Position numbers and translations under genes: made by a program. A stretch of DNA of 64,000 bases from positions 62,001 through 126,000 of the forward strand of contig NZ_JBGJZL010000011.1 of assembly GCF_042610375.1 (NCBI RefSeq), read 5' to 3'. This stretch comes from CTSoil-075 sp042610375 (GTDB lineage Bacteria; Bacillota; Negativicutes; DSM-13327). Below, in pieces: positions 44,750-53,049 of the stretch; within the stretch, counting starts at the first letter, position 1, and every line of letters starts with the position of its first letter. Below the pieces are notes generated by a model. That model was not told where the DNA came from. It saw only the letters and a program-made list of their open reading frames with translations, and did not search any database.

Positions 44750-45637
44750 TTATTTCTCCTTCGTAATCTGATATGTGCTACCATCACTCGTAATACTAAC
44801 CGTTCCATCTTGATCCGTACGGTATACCTTAAGCTTGGCCTGTTCATATTTTTTTAACGTTGAGGGATGAGGGTGATGATAGTCATTATTAGCTCCTAAT
44901 GAGATAATAACGGCTTCTGCTCCCACTGCTTTTAAAAATTCAGACGTAGAAGATGTATTACTGCCATGATGTCCAGACTTTAGCACTGTACTTTTAAGCT
45001 CACCAGCATAAGTTTTAAGCATACGTCCTTCAGATTCTTTTTCTGCATCGCCTGTTAATAACATAGAAAATTTATTATAAATCAATTTAGCTACGACAGA
45101 GTTGTTATTCAATTCTGAGGCTGTAAGATAAGGCTTTTCAGGTGCAAAAAATTTCATTTTAATATCATTACTAATTACAATTTCAGTCCCTGCAGTCACG
45201 ACTGTAAACGGTATATTTTTCTTATTTACGAGAGATAAATATTGACGATACAATGCTGTTGTTCCCGTTTGCCCACTATCATAAATCTGTCTCACCTTGA
45301 AATTTTCCAATATCCCAATCATCCCCCCTAAATGATCGGCATGGGGATGAGTAATAATGACTTTATCAATGGTCGTAATACCTTCTTTTTTTATGTATGC
45401 TACCATTTTGTCCCGAGTATCAATATCACCCGTATCAACAAGTACTGTTTGTCCAGCTACTCGAATTAAAATCGCATCACCTTGTCCGATATCCAGAACC
45501 TTCACCGTGAGTGCCGAATTTGAATTTTGTTGTTCTTGATTTTTCTCTGTTGTTTTTACTGTCCCCTTACCACAACCTGCTAAAAAAACCATTGTAAAAA
45601 TTAAGACCGCACTCACTAACCATAACCCTTTACGCAT
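44750..45637 (-). CDS. ComEC/Rec2-related metallo-beta-lactamase-fold lipoprotein
   Basis: A 295-residue lipoprotein (lipobox LAGCG, Cys about 22) with one metallo-beta-lactamase domain similar to the C-terminal domain of ComEC. It has VLDIGQGDAILI, ITHPHADHLGGMIGI (HxHxDH metal motif), LLTGDAEKESE and VLKSGHHGS. ComEC-type domains are predicted nucleases; this free form lacks the channel part, so a role in DNA uptake is not implied. The ATG at 45637 follows GGAGG. Motif B (45676-45742) lies in its leader. Confidence 0.88.
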   Translation of the reverse strand: MRKGLWLVSAVLIFTMVFLAGCGKGTVKTTEKNQEQQNSNSALTVKVLDIGQGDAILIRVAGQTVLVDTGDIDTRDKMVAYIKKEGITTIDKVIITHPHADHLGGMIGILENFKVRQIYDSGQTGTTALYRQYLSLVNKKNIPFTVVTAGTEIVISNDIKMKFFAPEKPYLTASELNNNSVVAKLIYNKFSMLLTGDAEKESEGRMLKTYAGELKSTVLKSGHHGSNTSSTSEFLKAVGAEAVIISLGANNDYHHPHPSTLKKYEQAKLKVYRTDQDGTVSITSDGSTYQITKEK

Positions 45638-45675
45638 TTCAATCCTCCATTAGTATTTTAATATTTTTTGATCAT

Positions 45676-45742
45676 AAAAAAAGACTTGACTTGTACCAAG
45701 TCCTCAGACGCAAGCAGAAGTCTTAATCATTCTTACTTGTAA
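45676..45742. promoter_or_regulatory. Conserved intergenic motif, copy B (upstream of the ComEC-like gene)
   Basis: Shares with 36491-36531 the ordered blocks CCTCAG, CGCA, AAGTCTTA and TTACTTGTAA. On the minus strand it runs into the hairpin GACTTG (45697-45702 complement) / CAAGTC (45683-45688 complement) and a T-run, about 40 bases before the downstream start codon. Confidence 0.5.
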
Positions 45743-45776
45743 CCCTAGAAAGTGTTATACTTTCTGATTACATATT

Positions 45777-45801
45777 AAAAAATAGGCAGTTACCTGCCTA
45801 T
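45777..45801 (-). terminator. Terminator of the ndoAI-ndoA operon
   Basis: ATAGGCAG (45782-45789) and CTGCCTAT (45794-45801) form the stem; a T-run follows on the minus strand. It begins 14 bases after the toxin stop. Confidence 0.85.
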
Positions 45802-45814
45802 CCTCTACTATCAT

Positions 45815-46165
45815 TTATACATCAACCAGACCTAAGCTTACCTTGATGGCTTCATCAATCATGTTCATCACTTCATCACTTAGATGAGTCACTTTTTCTT
45901 TTAAGCGCCGTTTATCTATTGTGCGTAACTGCTCAAGTAGAATGACAGAATCTTTTTCTAAATTAGAAAATCTAGAACTAATCTCCACGTGTGTCGGTAA
46001 TTTCCCTTTGGAAATCTGAGAAGTAATGGCTACTACAATCACCGTCGGACTATATTTATTGCCAACATCATTTTGAATTACTAAAACAGGTCGATGGCCA
46101 CCTTGCTCAGAACCCACAACCGGGCTTAAATTAGCATAATAAATATCTCCACGTTTTACCACCAT
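45815..46165 (-). CDS. ndoA: EndoA/MazF-type mRNA interferase (toxin)
   Basis: A 116-residue PemK/MazF endoribonuclease, starting with KRGDIYYANLSPVVGSEQGG, then RPVLVIQND, TVIVVAITSQ and ILLEQLRTIDKRRLKEK. It is close in length and sequence to Bacillus EndoA, which cuts mRNA at UACAU. It begins two bases after the antitoxin stop, the normal order. In Firmicutes this chromosomal pair is well conserved and not a mobile module. Confidence 0.95.
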   Translation of the reverse strand: MVVKRGDIYYANLSPVVGSEQGGHRPVLVIQNDVGNKYSPTVIVVAITSQISKGKLPTHVEISSRFSNLEKDSVILLEQLRTIDKRRLKEKVTHLSDEVMNMIDEAIKVSLGLVDV

Positions 46166-46167
46166 AT

Positions 46168-46443
46168 TTATTCACGCTCTGCCAGCAAGGTAGGCATTTC
46201 AAAAATATCTGTATCTGCCAGCAATCCTTCCTCAGCTAGTTGCATATTAATATTAGCCATTTCCTGATATCCTTTACGCATCCTATCACGTACTTCTTTA
46301 CGCTTACGATCCTCAATACACGAACGCATAGCATCACGCACAAATTGACTACGGCTTAACTTCTCCATAGCAATAATACCATCCACTTCTTGAAGTAAAC
46401 TATCTGGAATACTAATCATAATGCGCCTCAATTCTGCCACGCC
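46168..46443 (-). CDS. EndoAI-like antitoxin (ribbon-helix-helix)
   Basis: A 91-residue antitoxin. The RHH DNA-binding part is RRIMISIPDSLLQEVDGII with SRSQFVRDAMRSCI; the acidic C-terminal tail (QLAEEGLLADTDIFEMPTLL) should block the EndoA active site. The GTG at 46443 follows GGGGGTG by five bases and is preferred over the in-frame ATG at 46464. It probably autoregulates the pair. Confidence 0.9.
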   Translation of the reverse strand, partial: GVAELRRIMISIPDSLLQEVDGIIAMEKLSRSQFVRDAMRSCIEDRKRKEVRDRMRKGYQEMANINMQLAEEGLLADTDIFEMPTLLAERE

Positions 46444-46647
46444 TTCACCCCCGCCAGTTAACACATGCTTTTCATATAGCTTTATTATAAGTTTTATCTA
46501 TAAGGATGTCAATTTTTTTATATATGAATCTGTTAAATGGCGAATGATAACGAGCTGCATTTATCTATACTACCCATTTCTCCTTGCGCGTTTACCACAA
46601 CGCACATCACTATCATTAAGTATGCTTGAAAAAAGAAGAAATTATGC

Positions 46648-48201
46648 TTAATCCTTTTCTTGAATGCCAAATATTGCTGCTGGCAAAGCTTGAATCAAAT
46701 CACTCGCTGCTACACCAATCATTCCATTCCGCGCTACAATGTCACCAGCCAAACCGTGAATATATACACCAACCAAAGCTGCTTCATGACTTGATAGGCC
46801 CTGAGCAATTAAAGCGGCAATCACTCCAGTTAATACATCACCAGTACCACCTGTTGCCATACCAGCATTACCGTTGATATTAATATATACTTCACCATCT
46901 GGAAATGCTACTAAAGTGCGCGCTCCTTTCAAAATAATAATGCTTCCCCACTCAATCGCTGCTTGTCGAGTAATATAAATTCGATCTTGGTTAACTTCAT
47001 CAACGGTTAATCCAACAAGCCTTGCCATTTCTCCAGAATGGGGTGTTAAGACTGGTACAGCTTTCGTTTCCGTCAAGATATCTGTATGACCAATCAATGC
47101 ATACAAAGCATCAGCATCGATGACTAATGGTTTTTCTACTGTTTTAATGATTTGACGTATCGCTGTCATCGTGTCCACGTGACGGCCAAGCCCAGGACCG
47201 ATTGCTACGATGTCATTTCTAAGGGCCATTTCTTTTATATCACTGATTGCACCTTGCCCCATAATACCTGCCGCTACCTCCGGCAGGGGTTTGGTCATGA
47301 CTTCTGTTAATTTAGCTTCCATGATATCATGTAAACTTTCAGCAATCCCTAAAACAACCAAACCAGCGCCAGCGCGTACTGCAGCATTCGAAGTCAGAGC
47401 TGCTGCACCAGTCATTCCTTTTGAACCTGCTACAATTAATACTTTTCCACAACTGCCTTTATGAACATCTGGATTTCGTTTAGGAAACATCGACTTCACT
47501 ATCGTATTTGTAATAATATTCTGTTTAATTTTTTCATCAATCAATAATGTGCGCGGAATTCCGATATCTGCTACTGTTACATCACCAGCATAAGAAGCAC
47601 CAGGATAGAGCAATAATCCTTGCTTCGGTAGAGAAAAGGTAATGGTATGATCAGCCTTTACTGCTACACCAGAAATTTGCCCTGTATCAGCATCAACACC
47701 TGACGGAAGATCAATTGCAATCACGACTTTATTGATTTTATTAAGACTTTCGACAACTTGAGCCATATGACCACTCAATTGTCCAGTAAACCCCGTTCCC
47801 ACCAATGCATCTACTAAACAATCTGTAAATGTCATCGCAATTTTTACTTTATCCCAGTCACTCTCATTAGCAACTTCGATCACATCAATGCCCATATAGG
47901 AAATAATTTGCAAATTAATCAAAGCATCTCCCGTGACATTGGCTTTGTTACCAATCAAGAATACTTTTACTTTAGCCCCTTGATTATAAAGATGTCGAGC
48001 AACAACATAGCCATCGCCCCCATTATTACCTTTACCAGCAAAAATAGACACCCTTTTATTATATAAATTTCCCATAATCCGCTCAATTTGACTTACAACT
48101 TCATTTCCTGCATTCTCCATAAGAGCTACACTTGGAATTCCATATTCTTCAATTGCCCTTTGATCGATTGATCTTATTTCAGCACTTGTTACAAATTTCA
48201 T
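46648..48201 (-). CDS. nnrD: Bifunctional NAD(P)HX epimerase/dehydratase
   Basis: Repairs hydrated NADH and NADPH. The 517-residue fusion has an N-terminal epimerase (YjeF_N, about 1-215: GKGNNGGDGYVVARHL, DALVGTGFTGQLSG, AIDLPSGVDADTG) and a C-terminal ADP-dependent dehydratase (about 235-510: SKGMTGAAALTSNAAVRAGA, AIGPGLG, NGNAGMATGGTGDVLTGVIA). The ATG at 48201 follows GGGGAGGG. It lies five bases from the acpS stop, a usual neighbour in Firmicutes. Confidence 0.95.
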   Translation of the reverse strand: MKFVTSAEIRSIDQRAIEEYGIPSVALMENAGNEVVSQIERIMGNLYNKRVSIFAGKGNNGGDGYVVARHLYNQGAKVKVFLIGNKANVTGDALINLQIISYMGIDVIEVANESDWDKVKIAMTFTDCLVDALVGTGFTGQLSGHMAQVVESLNKINKVVIAIDLPSGVDADTGQISGVAVKADHTITFSLPKQGLLLYPGASYAGDVTVADIGIPRTLLIDEKIKQNIITNTIVKSMFPKRNPDVHKGSCGKVLIVAGSKGMTGAAALTSNAAVRAGAGLVVLGIAESLHDIMEAKLTEVMTKPLPEVAAGIMGQGAISDIKEMALRNDIVAIGPGLGRHVDTMTAIRQIIKTVEKPLVIDADALYALIGHTDILTETKAVPVLTPHSGEMARLVGLTVDEVNQDRIYITRQAAIEWGSIIILKGARTLVAFPDGEVYININGNAGMATGGTGDVLTGVIAALIAQGLSSHEAALVGVYIHGLAGDIVARNGMIGVAASDLIQALPAAIFGIQEKD

Positions 48202-48205
48202 ATTA

Positions 48206-48580
48206 TCACCCTCCCCATAAAATAGCCTGTGCGGCAGCATATTCGCGCGCATGCGTTAAGGAAATATGGATACCAGTCACTCCCATATCCTTAGCTAACG
48301 TTGCAAATTGTCCACTAAGTTCTACATATGGACATCCTTTATCATTTAGCAAAATTTCTATATCTTGTAAACTTCCTCCAGCTAAACCTGTACCAAATCC
48401 CTTCATTATAGCCTCTTTGCCAGCAAAACGTGCTGCATAAGAAGAAGCCTTCTGTACACCACGACTTTCGCAATACTCTTGTTCATTTTTCGTAAATACT
48501 CTATTAATGAAAGACTGGCGTATAATAGCAGCTTTGACGCGACTAATTTCAATAATATCAATACCAGTACCAAGAATCAC
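48206..48580 (-). CDS. acpS: Holo-[acyl-carrier-protein] synthase
   Basis: Attaches 4'-phosphopantetheine to ACP. The 124-residue protein has GTGIDIIEISRV with the Mg-binding Asp, RFAGKEAIMKGFG with the Glu/Lys pair, and HISLTHAREYAAAQAIL. The GTG at 48580 is eight bases after GGAG; the track of in-frame GTG at 48589 would be too close to it. First gene of acpS-nnrD. Confidence 0.94.
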   Translation of the reverse strand: MILGTGIDIIEISRVKAAIIRQSFINRVFTKNEQEYCESRGVQKASSYAARFAGKEAIMKGFGTGLAGGSLQDIEILLNDKGCPYVELSGQFATLAKDMGVTGIHISLTHAREYAAAQAILWGG

Positions 48581-48654
48581 ACTCTTCACTCCATATTAGT
48601 CTTTATTATGCATTGTATCAGTATTAACCTTGTTTTGCCAACACTTGGTGACAA

Positions 48655-48689
48655 AAAAGAAGACTTAGCATTTTTCTAAGTCTTCTTTT
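48655..48689. terminator. Terminator after motB
   Basis: AAAAGAAGACTTAG (48655-48668) and CTAAGTCTTCTTTT (48676-48689) flank a T-rich loop, six bases after the motB stop. Confidence 0.88.
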
Positions 48690-48694
48690 CACTA

Positions 48695-49456
48695 TTATTG
48701 TATTCTAAAATTGCGCATAATCAGTACTTCGACTCGCCGATTTTTAGACTGTGCTTCGCTTGAAGTATTAGGTTCTAGCGGGCGGTACTCTCCATAACCA
48801 ATGGCACTAAATCTTTCAGGCTTTAAATTTCCTTGACTCAATAGAAATTTCATGAAATTAATTGCTCGTGTAGAACTCAACTCCCAATTAGATGGAAATT
48901 CACGAGTATTAATTGGTACATTATCAGTATGCCCTGAAATGACAACTTTTTGTGACAAAGGCGCAAGCATTTTTTCAATCTCAGTAGCAAGTCGCTGAGA
49001 TTCTGTACGAAGTGCGGCACTGCCAGAAGGAAATAATGCTGAATCTTTAATCCGAATCATTAACCCATCTTCTGTCAAAGATGCACTTAAATCGCCAACT
49101 AATTTGTTATTTTGGATATATTGATCAAGCTCTTGTTTTACTTTTAACAACTCAACTGTTTCTTTTAATTGAGCTTGGTCTTTAGCGCCGCCTTCAGTCC
49201 TTGATTGATCTGGCTTAGAAGCGTCAGCTTCTGGAGCAATGGATCGATTGTTATCAAAAACAGAAGGACTACCACTAAAAGCTGCACTCAACGACTGAGC
49301 CATTTGAGTAAATTTTGCACTATTTGCATCAGCTGATGCAAATAAAACAATAAATAAGGCTAATAATAATGTTAATATATCAGCATAAGGAACCAACCAG
49401 GATTCATCTGTATGCTCTTCATGATGCTCACCATGATGTTTTTTCCTTCTGGACAT
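48695..49456 (-). CDS. motB: Flagellar motor protein MotB
   Basis: A 253-residue stator subunit. It has a short basic/His-rich N terminus, one TM helix with the proton-accepting Asp (VPYADILTLLLALFIVLFA, D26), and an OmpA-like peptidoglycan-binding domain (about 130-250: ISGHTDNVPI, WELSSTRAINFMKFLL, NRRVEVLI). It anchors MotA around the rotor. Its start overlaps the motA stop by one base. Confidence 0.95.
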   Translation of the reverse strand: MSRRKKHHGEHHEEHTDESWLVPYADILTLLLALFIVLFASADANSAKFTQMAQSLSAAFSGSPSVFDNNRSIAPEADASKPDQSRTEGGAKDQAQLKETVELLKVKQELDQYIQNNKLVGDLSASLTEDGLMIRIKDSALFPSGSAALRTESQRLATEIEKMLAPLSQKVVISGHTDNVPINTREFPSNWELSSTRAINFMKFLLSQGNLKPERFSAIGYGEYRPLEPNTSSEAQSKNRRVEVLIMRNFRIQ

Positions 49457-50241
49457 TATGCTTCCTCCGTCTTAGCCTTTAACAATTGACGTTCACTCTG
49501 GGGAATAAATACCATAAGTTTAGCCTCAATCGCAGTGGGGGAATCACCAGCTTGCAGTGATAAAATTCCTTCTACCATCATTTTTTTGCTATCAACTTCT
49601 TTTTTGGACATCATTTTTAATTTATTTGCAAAAGGATGCCAAATAACATACCCAGTAAAAATCCCTAGCAACGTAGCAACAAAAGCTGCTGCAATGGAAT
49701 GTCCCAATTTTTCAATATCATCAAGATTACCTAGCGCGGCAATCAGACCAATAACCGCACCAAGTACCCCTAGGGTTGGAGCATATGTACCTGCTTGGGT
49801 AAAAATAAGAGCCCCTACACGATGTCGTTCTTCCATACTTTGAATTTCTGCATCCAATACATCACCAACAAAATCTGGATCAAGACCATCAATAACCATA
49901 CTTAAACCTTTCTTCAGAAATTCATCCGTAATCTCATCGACACGACTTTCCAAAGCTAAGATACCTTCCCGCCTAGCTACCTGTGATAAATCAACAAACA
50001 TTTTTAACATATCACCTTTAGGCATCAATTGGGGTTTCCTAAATAATGTTTTGAACAATGCTGGAAAATTTTTCAGAATATCCATTGTAAAAGCATTAAA
50101 CAAACAAGCGACTGTACCACCGATAATAATCAAAAATGCAGCTGGATTGATTAATGCCATTGGACTTGCACCTTTCAAAGCCATACCGACGACGACAGAT
50201 AAAACACCAGCAACCAAACCAATCACTGTTGATGTTTCCAA
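49456..50241 (-). CDS. motA: Flagellar motor protein MotA
   Basis: A 261-residue four-helix stator channel subunit. It has TVIGLVAGVLSVVVGMALKG, the cytoplasmic loop with RREGILALE, and the paired C-terminal helices (GTYAPTLGVLGAVIGLIAAL, AAFVATLLGIFTGYVIWHP). The start is TTG at 50241, six bases after GGGGGGA; upstream in-frame TTGs would include that site. With MotB it couples ion flow to torque. The flagellar filament genes are not in the window. Confidence 0.94.
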   Translation of the reverse strand: METSTVIGLVAGVLSVVVGMALKGASPMALINPAAFLIIIGGTVACLFNAFTMDILKNFPALFKTLFRKPQLMPKGDMLKMFVDLSQVARREGILALESRVDEITDEFLKKGLSMVIDGLDPDFVGDVLDAEIQSMEERHRVGALIFTQAGTYAPTLGVLGAVIGLIAALGNLDDIEKLGHSIAAAFVATLLGIFTGYVIWHPFANKLKMMSKKEVDSKKMMVEGILSLQAGDSPTAIEAKLMVFIPQSERQLLKAKTEEA

Positions 50242-50349
50242 GATATTTCCCCCCAAACTCAAACCATAGACCTAATCTATGGATATTTTGTGTATTTCAG
50301 CCTATTTCTACATAATTCACTTTTTTTTTTCATTTTCCTGCACATCATT

Positions 50350-51441
50350 CTATTTTTTTATGCGATAACCATATTCTTTTGATACCTGTCGACCAATCCC
50401 CGTAATTTTCCCTGTAATACATCCTCGACAATGGGCAGGCGTATCATTTATGCATATTTTACCAGGATATAAACTATAAAGTTGTCGATACTCTCCCTCT
50501 GTCACATTTGGCATCACCACATTTGCACCACTTTTGAGAGCGATCATTCTTCCTTCTTTATTTAAAGTTTCCATTGCTGTCGTTGCTGGTATATTTGCAT
50601 CAGGTAACAACAAGCGAATCAAGGCCATCACTTTCAAACTTAGTTCAAAAGTCCCTCCTAATTCATGAGCTAAAGGTGTATCTTCATTGGGAATAAAAGG
50701 ACCAAGACCGATCATATCAGCGTCTAACTCTTTGAAAAACAAAATATCATCCGCCAAAGATTCTACGGTTTGCTCAGGCAATCCCACTAAGCAACCTGTC
50801 CCAATCTCATACCCTAGTTCTTTTAAATCAGTCAGACAGCGAATCCGGTTCTCAAAACTCATACCTGGATGAAGTTTTTCATAAAGTTTACGATCAGTTG
50901 TTTCGATCCTCAGTAAATATCGATCAGCACCAGCTTCTTTATAAGCCAGATACTCACTTCTCGTCTTTTCCCCTACACTTAAGGTAAGTGCCAAACCCAA
51001 AGACTTAATGTTACGAATAATATATTGCATATCTTCAACGCCATAGATATCACTTTCACCTGATTGCAGCACAACAGTCTGATACCCATAGCTGCTAGCT
51101 TTCGTGGCAAAATCAATAATCATCTCCGGAGTAAGCCAATAGCGTTTAACATTACCATTATCTTTTCTTAGACCGCAATAATGACAATTCATCTTACAAA
51201 TGTTAGAAAACTCAATAAGTCCACGTAAATGTACCTGATCGCCAACAAATTGACTGCGAACTCGATCAGCGGCACTAAACAACTCTTGAACACTCTCATT
51301 ATTTTTCAACAATAAGACGATTTCATCCTTCGTTAAAGAGTGTGTATTTTCAGCTTTATGAATAATCGCCAATGCATCGATCAAACTACCACTCTCCCAT
51401 ACTAATTTAAATTGATATGATCTCTTTATTTCTTCATTCAT
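50350..51441 (-). CDS. hydE: [FeFe]-hydrogenase maturation radical SAM protein HydE
   Basis: A 363-residue radical SAM enzyme needed to build the diiron subcluster of [FeFe] hydrogenase. The 4Fe-4S motif is CKMNCHYCGLR; other family blocks are VVLQSGES, LTLSVGEKTRSEYLAYKEAG, ADRYLLRIETTD, GLGPFIPNEDTPLA and VMPNVTEGEYRQLYSLYPGK. It is separated from hydF and hydG, which are not in the window. A methyl-ornithine synthase PylB is a relative, but the GLGPFIPNEDTP and RIETTD wording favours HydE. Confidence 0.9.
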   Translation of the reverse strand: MNEEIKRSYQFKLVWESGSLIDALAIIHKAENTHSLTKDEIVLLLKNNESVQELFSAADRVRSQFVGDQVHLRGLIEFSNICKMNCHYCGLRKDNGNVKRYWLTPEMIIDFATKASSYGYQTVVLQSGESDIYGVEDMQYIIRNIKSLGLALTLSVGEKTRSEYLAYKEAGADRYLLRIETTDRKLYEKLHPGMSFENRIRCLTDLKELGYEIGTGCLVGLPEQTVESLADDILFFKELDADMIGLGPFIPNEDTPLAHELGGTFELSLKVMALIRLLLPDANIPATTAMETLNKEGRMIALKSGANVVMPNVTEGEYRQLYSLYPGKICINDTPAHCRGCITGKITGIGRQVSKEYGYRIKK

Positions 51442-51462
51442 TCCATGAATCCCTTTTTAAAT

Positions 51463-51503
51463 AAAAAAATCAGATTTATGTCCTATTCGGCCATAAATCT
51501 GAT
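51463..51503 (-). terminator. Second terminator after the ferritin gene
   Basis: ATCAGATTTATG (51469-51480) pairs with CATAAATCTGAT (51492-51503), followed on the minus strand by a seven-T run. It insulates hydE. Confidence 0.88.
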
Positions 51504-51511
51504 TCCACAAG

Positions 51512-51540
51512 AAAAAGGCCTCTACTATGTGGAGGCCTTT
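51512..51540 (-). terminator. First terminator after the ferritin gene
   Basis: AAAGGCCTC (51514-51522) pairs with GAGGCCTTT (51532-51540), with TTTTTC following on the minus strand, nine bases after the stop codon. Confidence 0.85.
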
Positions 51541-51548
51541 CAAATATC

Positions 51549-52037
51549 TTAAGCGCGTTTTCCAAGCTCTTTATCGATATAAAGAAGAGAACCATTACTA
51601 TTGCCAACCATTTTCAATCTTTCTAAAATAGTTGAAGCATTTCCTTCTTCTTCTACTTGTTCTTCAATGAACCATTGCAAGAAAATCTGAGCAGCATAAT
51701 CTTTTTCTTCAATGGCTAATTCATATAACTTAGTTATCAAACTAGTGATATGTATTTCATGGGCTAATACTTTTTCAAACACTTCAACTGGAGTACCAAA
51801 CTCAACTGGCGGAGCTGCAATAGCTTGAAGTTTAACAGTACCTCCTCTTTCAGTTAGGTAGTTTAATAATTTAAAAGCATGACCCATTTCTTCATTATAT
51901 TGAGTTTTAAGCCAATGAGCAAATCCTCGAAGATTTTTTCCTTCTGAATAAACGGACATTGCTAAATAAATATACGCTGAATCCATCTCTGCTTGAATTT
52001 GATTGTTGATCGCATCTTGTAATTTGTTGCTAATCAT
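51549..52037 (-). CDS. ftnA: Ferritin (FtnA-like)
   Basis: A 162-residue four-helix ferritin storing iron in a 24-mer. The ferroxidase ligands are visible in QAEMDSAYIYLAMS (Glu17), YNEEMGHAFKLLNYL (Glu/His about 49-53) and FLQWFIEEQVEEE. It lacks the heme Met of bacterioferritin. Monocistronic, with two terminators in tandem. No Fur box was evident by eye. Confidence 0.95.
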   Translation of the reverse strand: MISNKLQDAINNQIQAEMDSAYIYLAMSVYSEGKNLRGFAHWLKTQYNEEMGHAFKLLNYLTERGGTVKLQAIAAPPVEFGTPVEVFEKVLAHEIHITSLITKLYELAIEEKDYAAQIFLQWFIEEQVEEEGNASTILERLKMVGNSNGSLLYIDKELGKRA

Positions 52038-52207
52038 TTCTCATTACCCCTCTCATTTGAAAAGTTTTTTCTTGACTTAATATTAACATATTATAGCAAC
52101 ACTTGCAATCTATTTTTTTTACTAAATAATATTTATTATCCATTGATAATATTATTACTTATTAATTGATAACAACTATTTCACTCAATCTTATTTACGA
52201 TACCATA

Positions 52208-52606
52208 TTATACAATCGTCTTCTCAACACCTAGATTCCGCAGTTTAAAAATCTTCTTAGCAACACCCACAGCATTTAGAACTCTTGGAAATCCTGTATA
52301 AGGAATACATTGAATAAAAACTTCAATTATTTTCTGAGGAGTTATTCCTACATTTAATGCACCATTGATATGTACCTCTAACTGATTTTCACAACCTCCT
52401 AATGTCAGCAGACTAGATAACGTGATGATCTCTCGTTCTTGTAAATTCAAATTTTCACGACAATATATGTCTCCAAAAGCAAACTCAATAATATACTTTC
52501 CTAAATCAGGCGCAATGTCATTAAGAGATTCAATGACATGTTCACCGACATGACCATCTACCTCTGATAACTTTTTTAAACCTTTTTCAAAACGACTTAA
52601 TTCCAT
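52208..52606 (-). CDS. Carboxymuconolactone decarboxylase (CMD) family protein
   Basis: A 132-residue all-helical protein of the CMD/AhpD superfamily, with LQEREIITLSSLLTLGGCEN, QLEVHINGALNVGITPQKII and QCIPYTGFPRVLNAV. The AhpD CxxC pair is reduced to a single Cys in GGC, so a peroxidase role is not indicated. It is divergent from a MerR regulator and transcribed from a promoter with the long spacer that MerR proteins need. In other Firmicutes such pairs respond to reactive aldehydes or electrophiles, which is a reasonable guess here. Confidence 0.88.
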   Translation of the reverse strand: MELSRFEKGLKKLSEVDGHVGEHVIESLNDIAPDLGKYIIEFAFGDIYCRENLNLQEREIITLSSLLTLGGCENQLEVHINGALNVGITPQKIIEVFIQCIPYTGFPRVLNAVGVAKKIFKLRNLGVEKTIV

Positions 52607-52637
52607 TGTTCTGACCTCCTCAAATTGTTATAATCAA

Positions 52638-52668
52638 ATTGTAACTCTTCGAGTTAACTCTAAGTCAA
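52638..52668 (-). promoter_or_regulatory. MerR-type promoter/operator of the CMD gene
   Basis: On the minus strand TTGACT (-35, 52663-52668) and TACAAT (-10, 52638-52643) are 19 bases apart, the over-long spacing typical of MerR activation. The spacer contains the perfect dyad GAGTTAACTC (52651-52660). Confidence 0.8.
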
Positions 52669-52681
52669 GGGGAATCTGAAA

Positions 52682-53047
52682 ATGAATTATTCAATAGGAC
52701 AGTTTGCAACAATAACCAATATAAGCTCCCATACATTACGCTATTATGAAAAAGAGCAATTATTGATTGTAAGCCGAAATTCAATAGGAAGACGATTTTA
52801 TACTTCAGAAGACGTCGATTGGATTCTATTTATCAAAAAGCTAAAAGATACAGGAATGTCGATTAAAGGCATTAAAGAATATGCTTTATTACGTTATCAA
52901 GGAGATTCCACAATGCAACAGAGGCTAGAAATATTAGAACAACATCGACAATCTGCAGTCGAAGAAAAAGTTAAATGGGAACGTAATCTTTCAAATCTCG
53001 ATGAGAAAATTAAGATCTATAAAAATAAAATAAACAAAAAAGCTTAA
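52682..53047 (+). CDS. MerR family regulator (AdhR/NmlR-like)
   Basis: A 121-residue regulator with N-terminal winged HTH (SIGQFATITNISSHTLRYYE, LLIVSRNSIGRRFYTSEDVD) and a long dimerisation coiled coil (about 80-118). It has no Cys, so it does not sense metals or oxidants through thiols in the usual way. The wording SHTLRYYEKEQLL and FIKKLKDTGMSIKGIKEY fits the AdhR/NmlR group. The 19-base-spacer promoter next door is its probable target. Confidence 0.9.
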   Translation: MNYSIGQFATITNISSHTLRYYEKEQLLIVSRNSIGRRFYTSEDVDWILFIKKLKDTGMSIKGIKEYALLRYQGDSTMQQRLEILEQHRQSAVEEKVKWERNLSNLDEKIKIYKNKINKKA

Positions 53048-53049
53048 AA

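Noticed and set aside
44750..45637. Calling the metallo-hydrolase a competence gene (comEC)
   Set aside because: Only the soluble MBL domain is present with a lipobox; the membrane channel of ComEC is missing, so DNA uptake is not supported.
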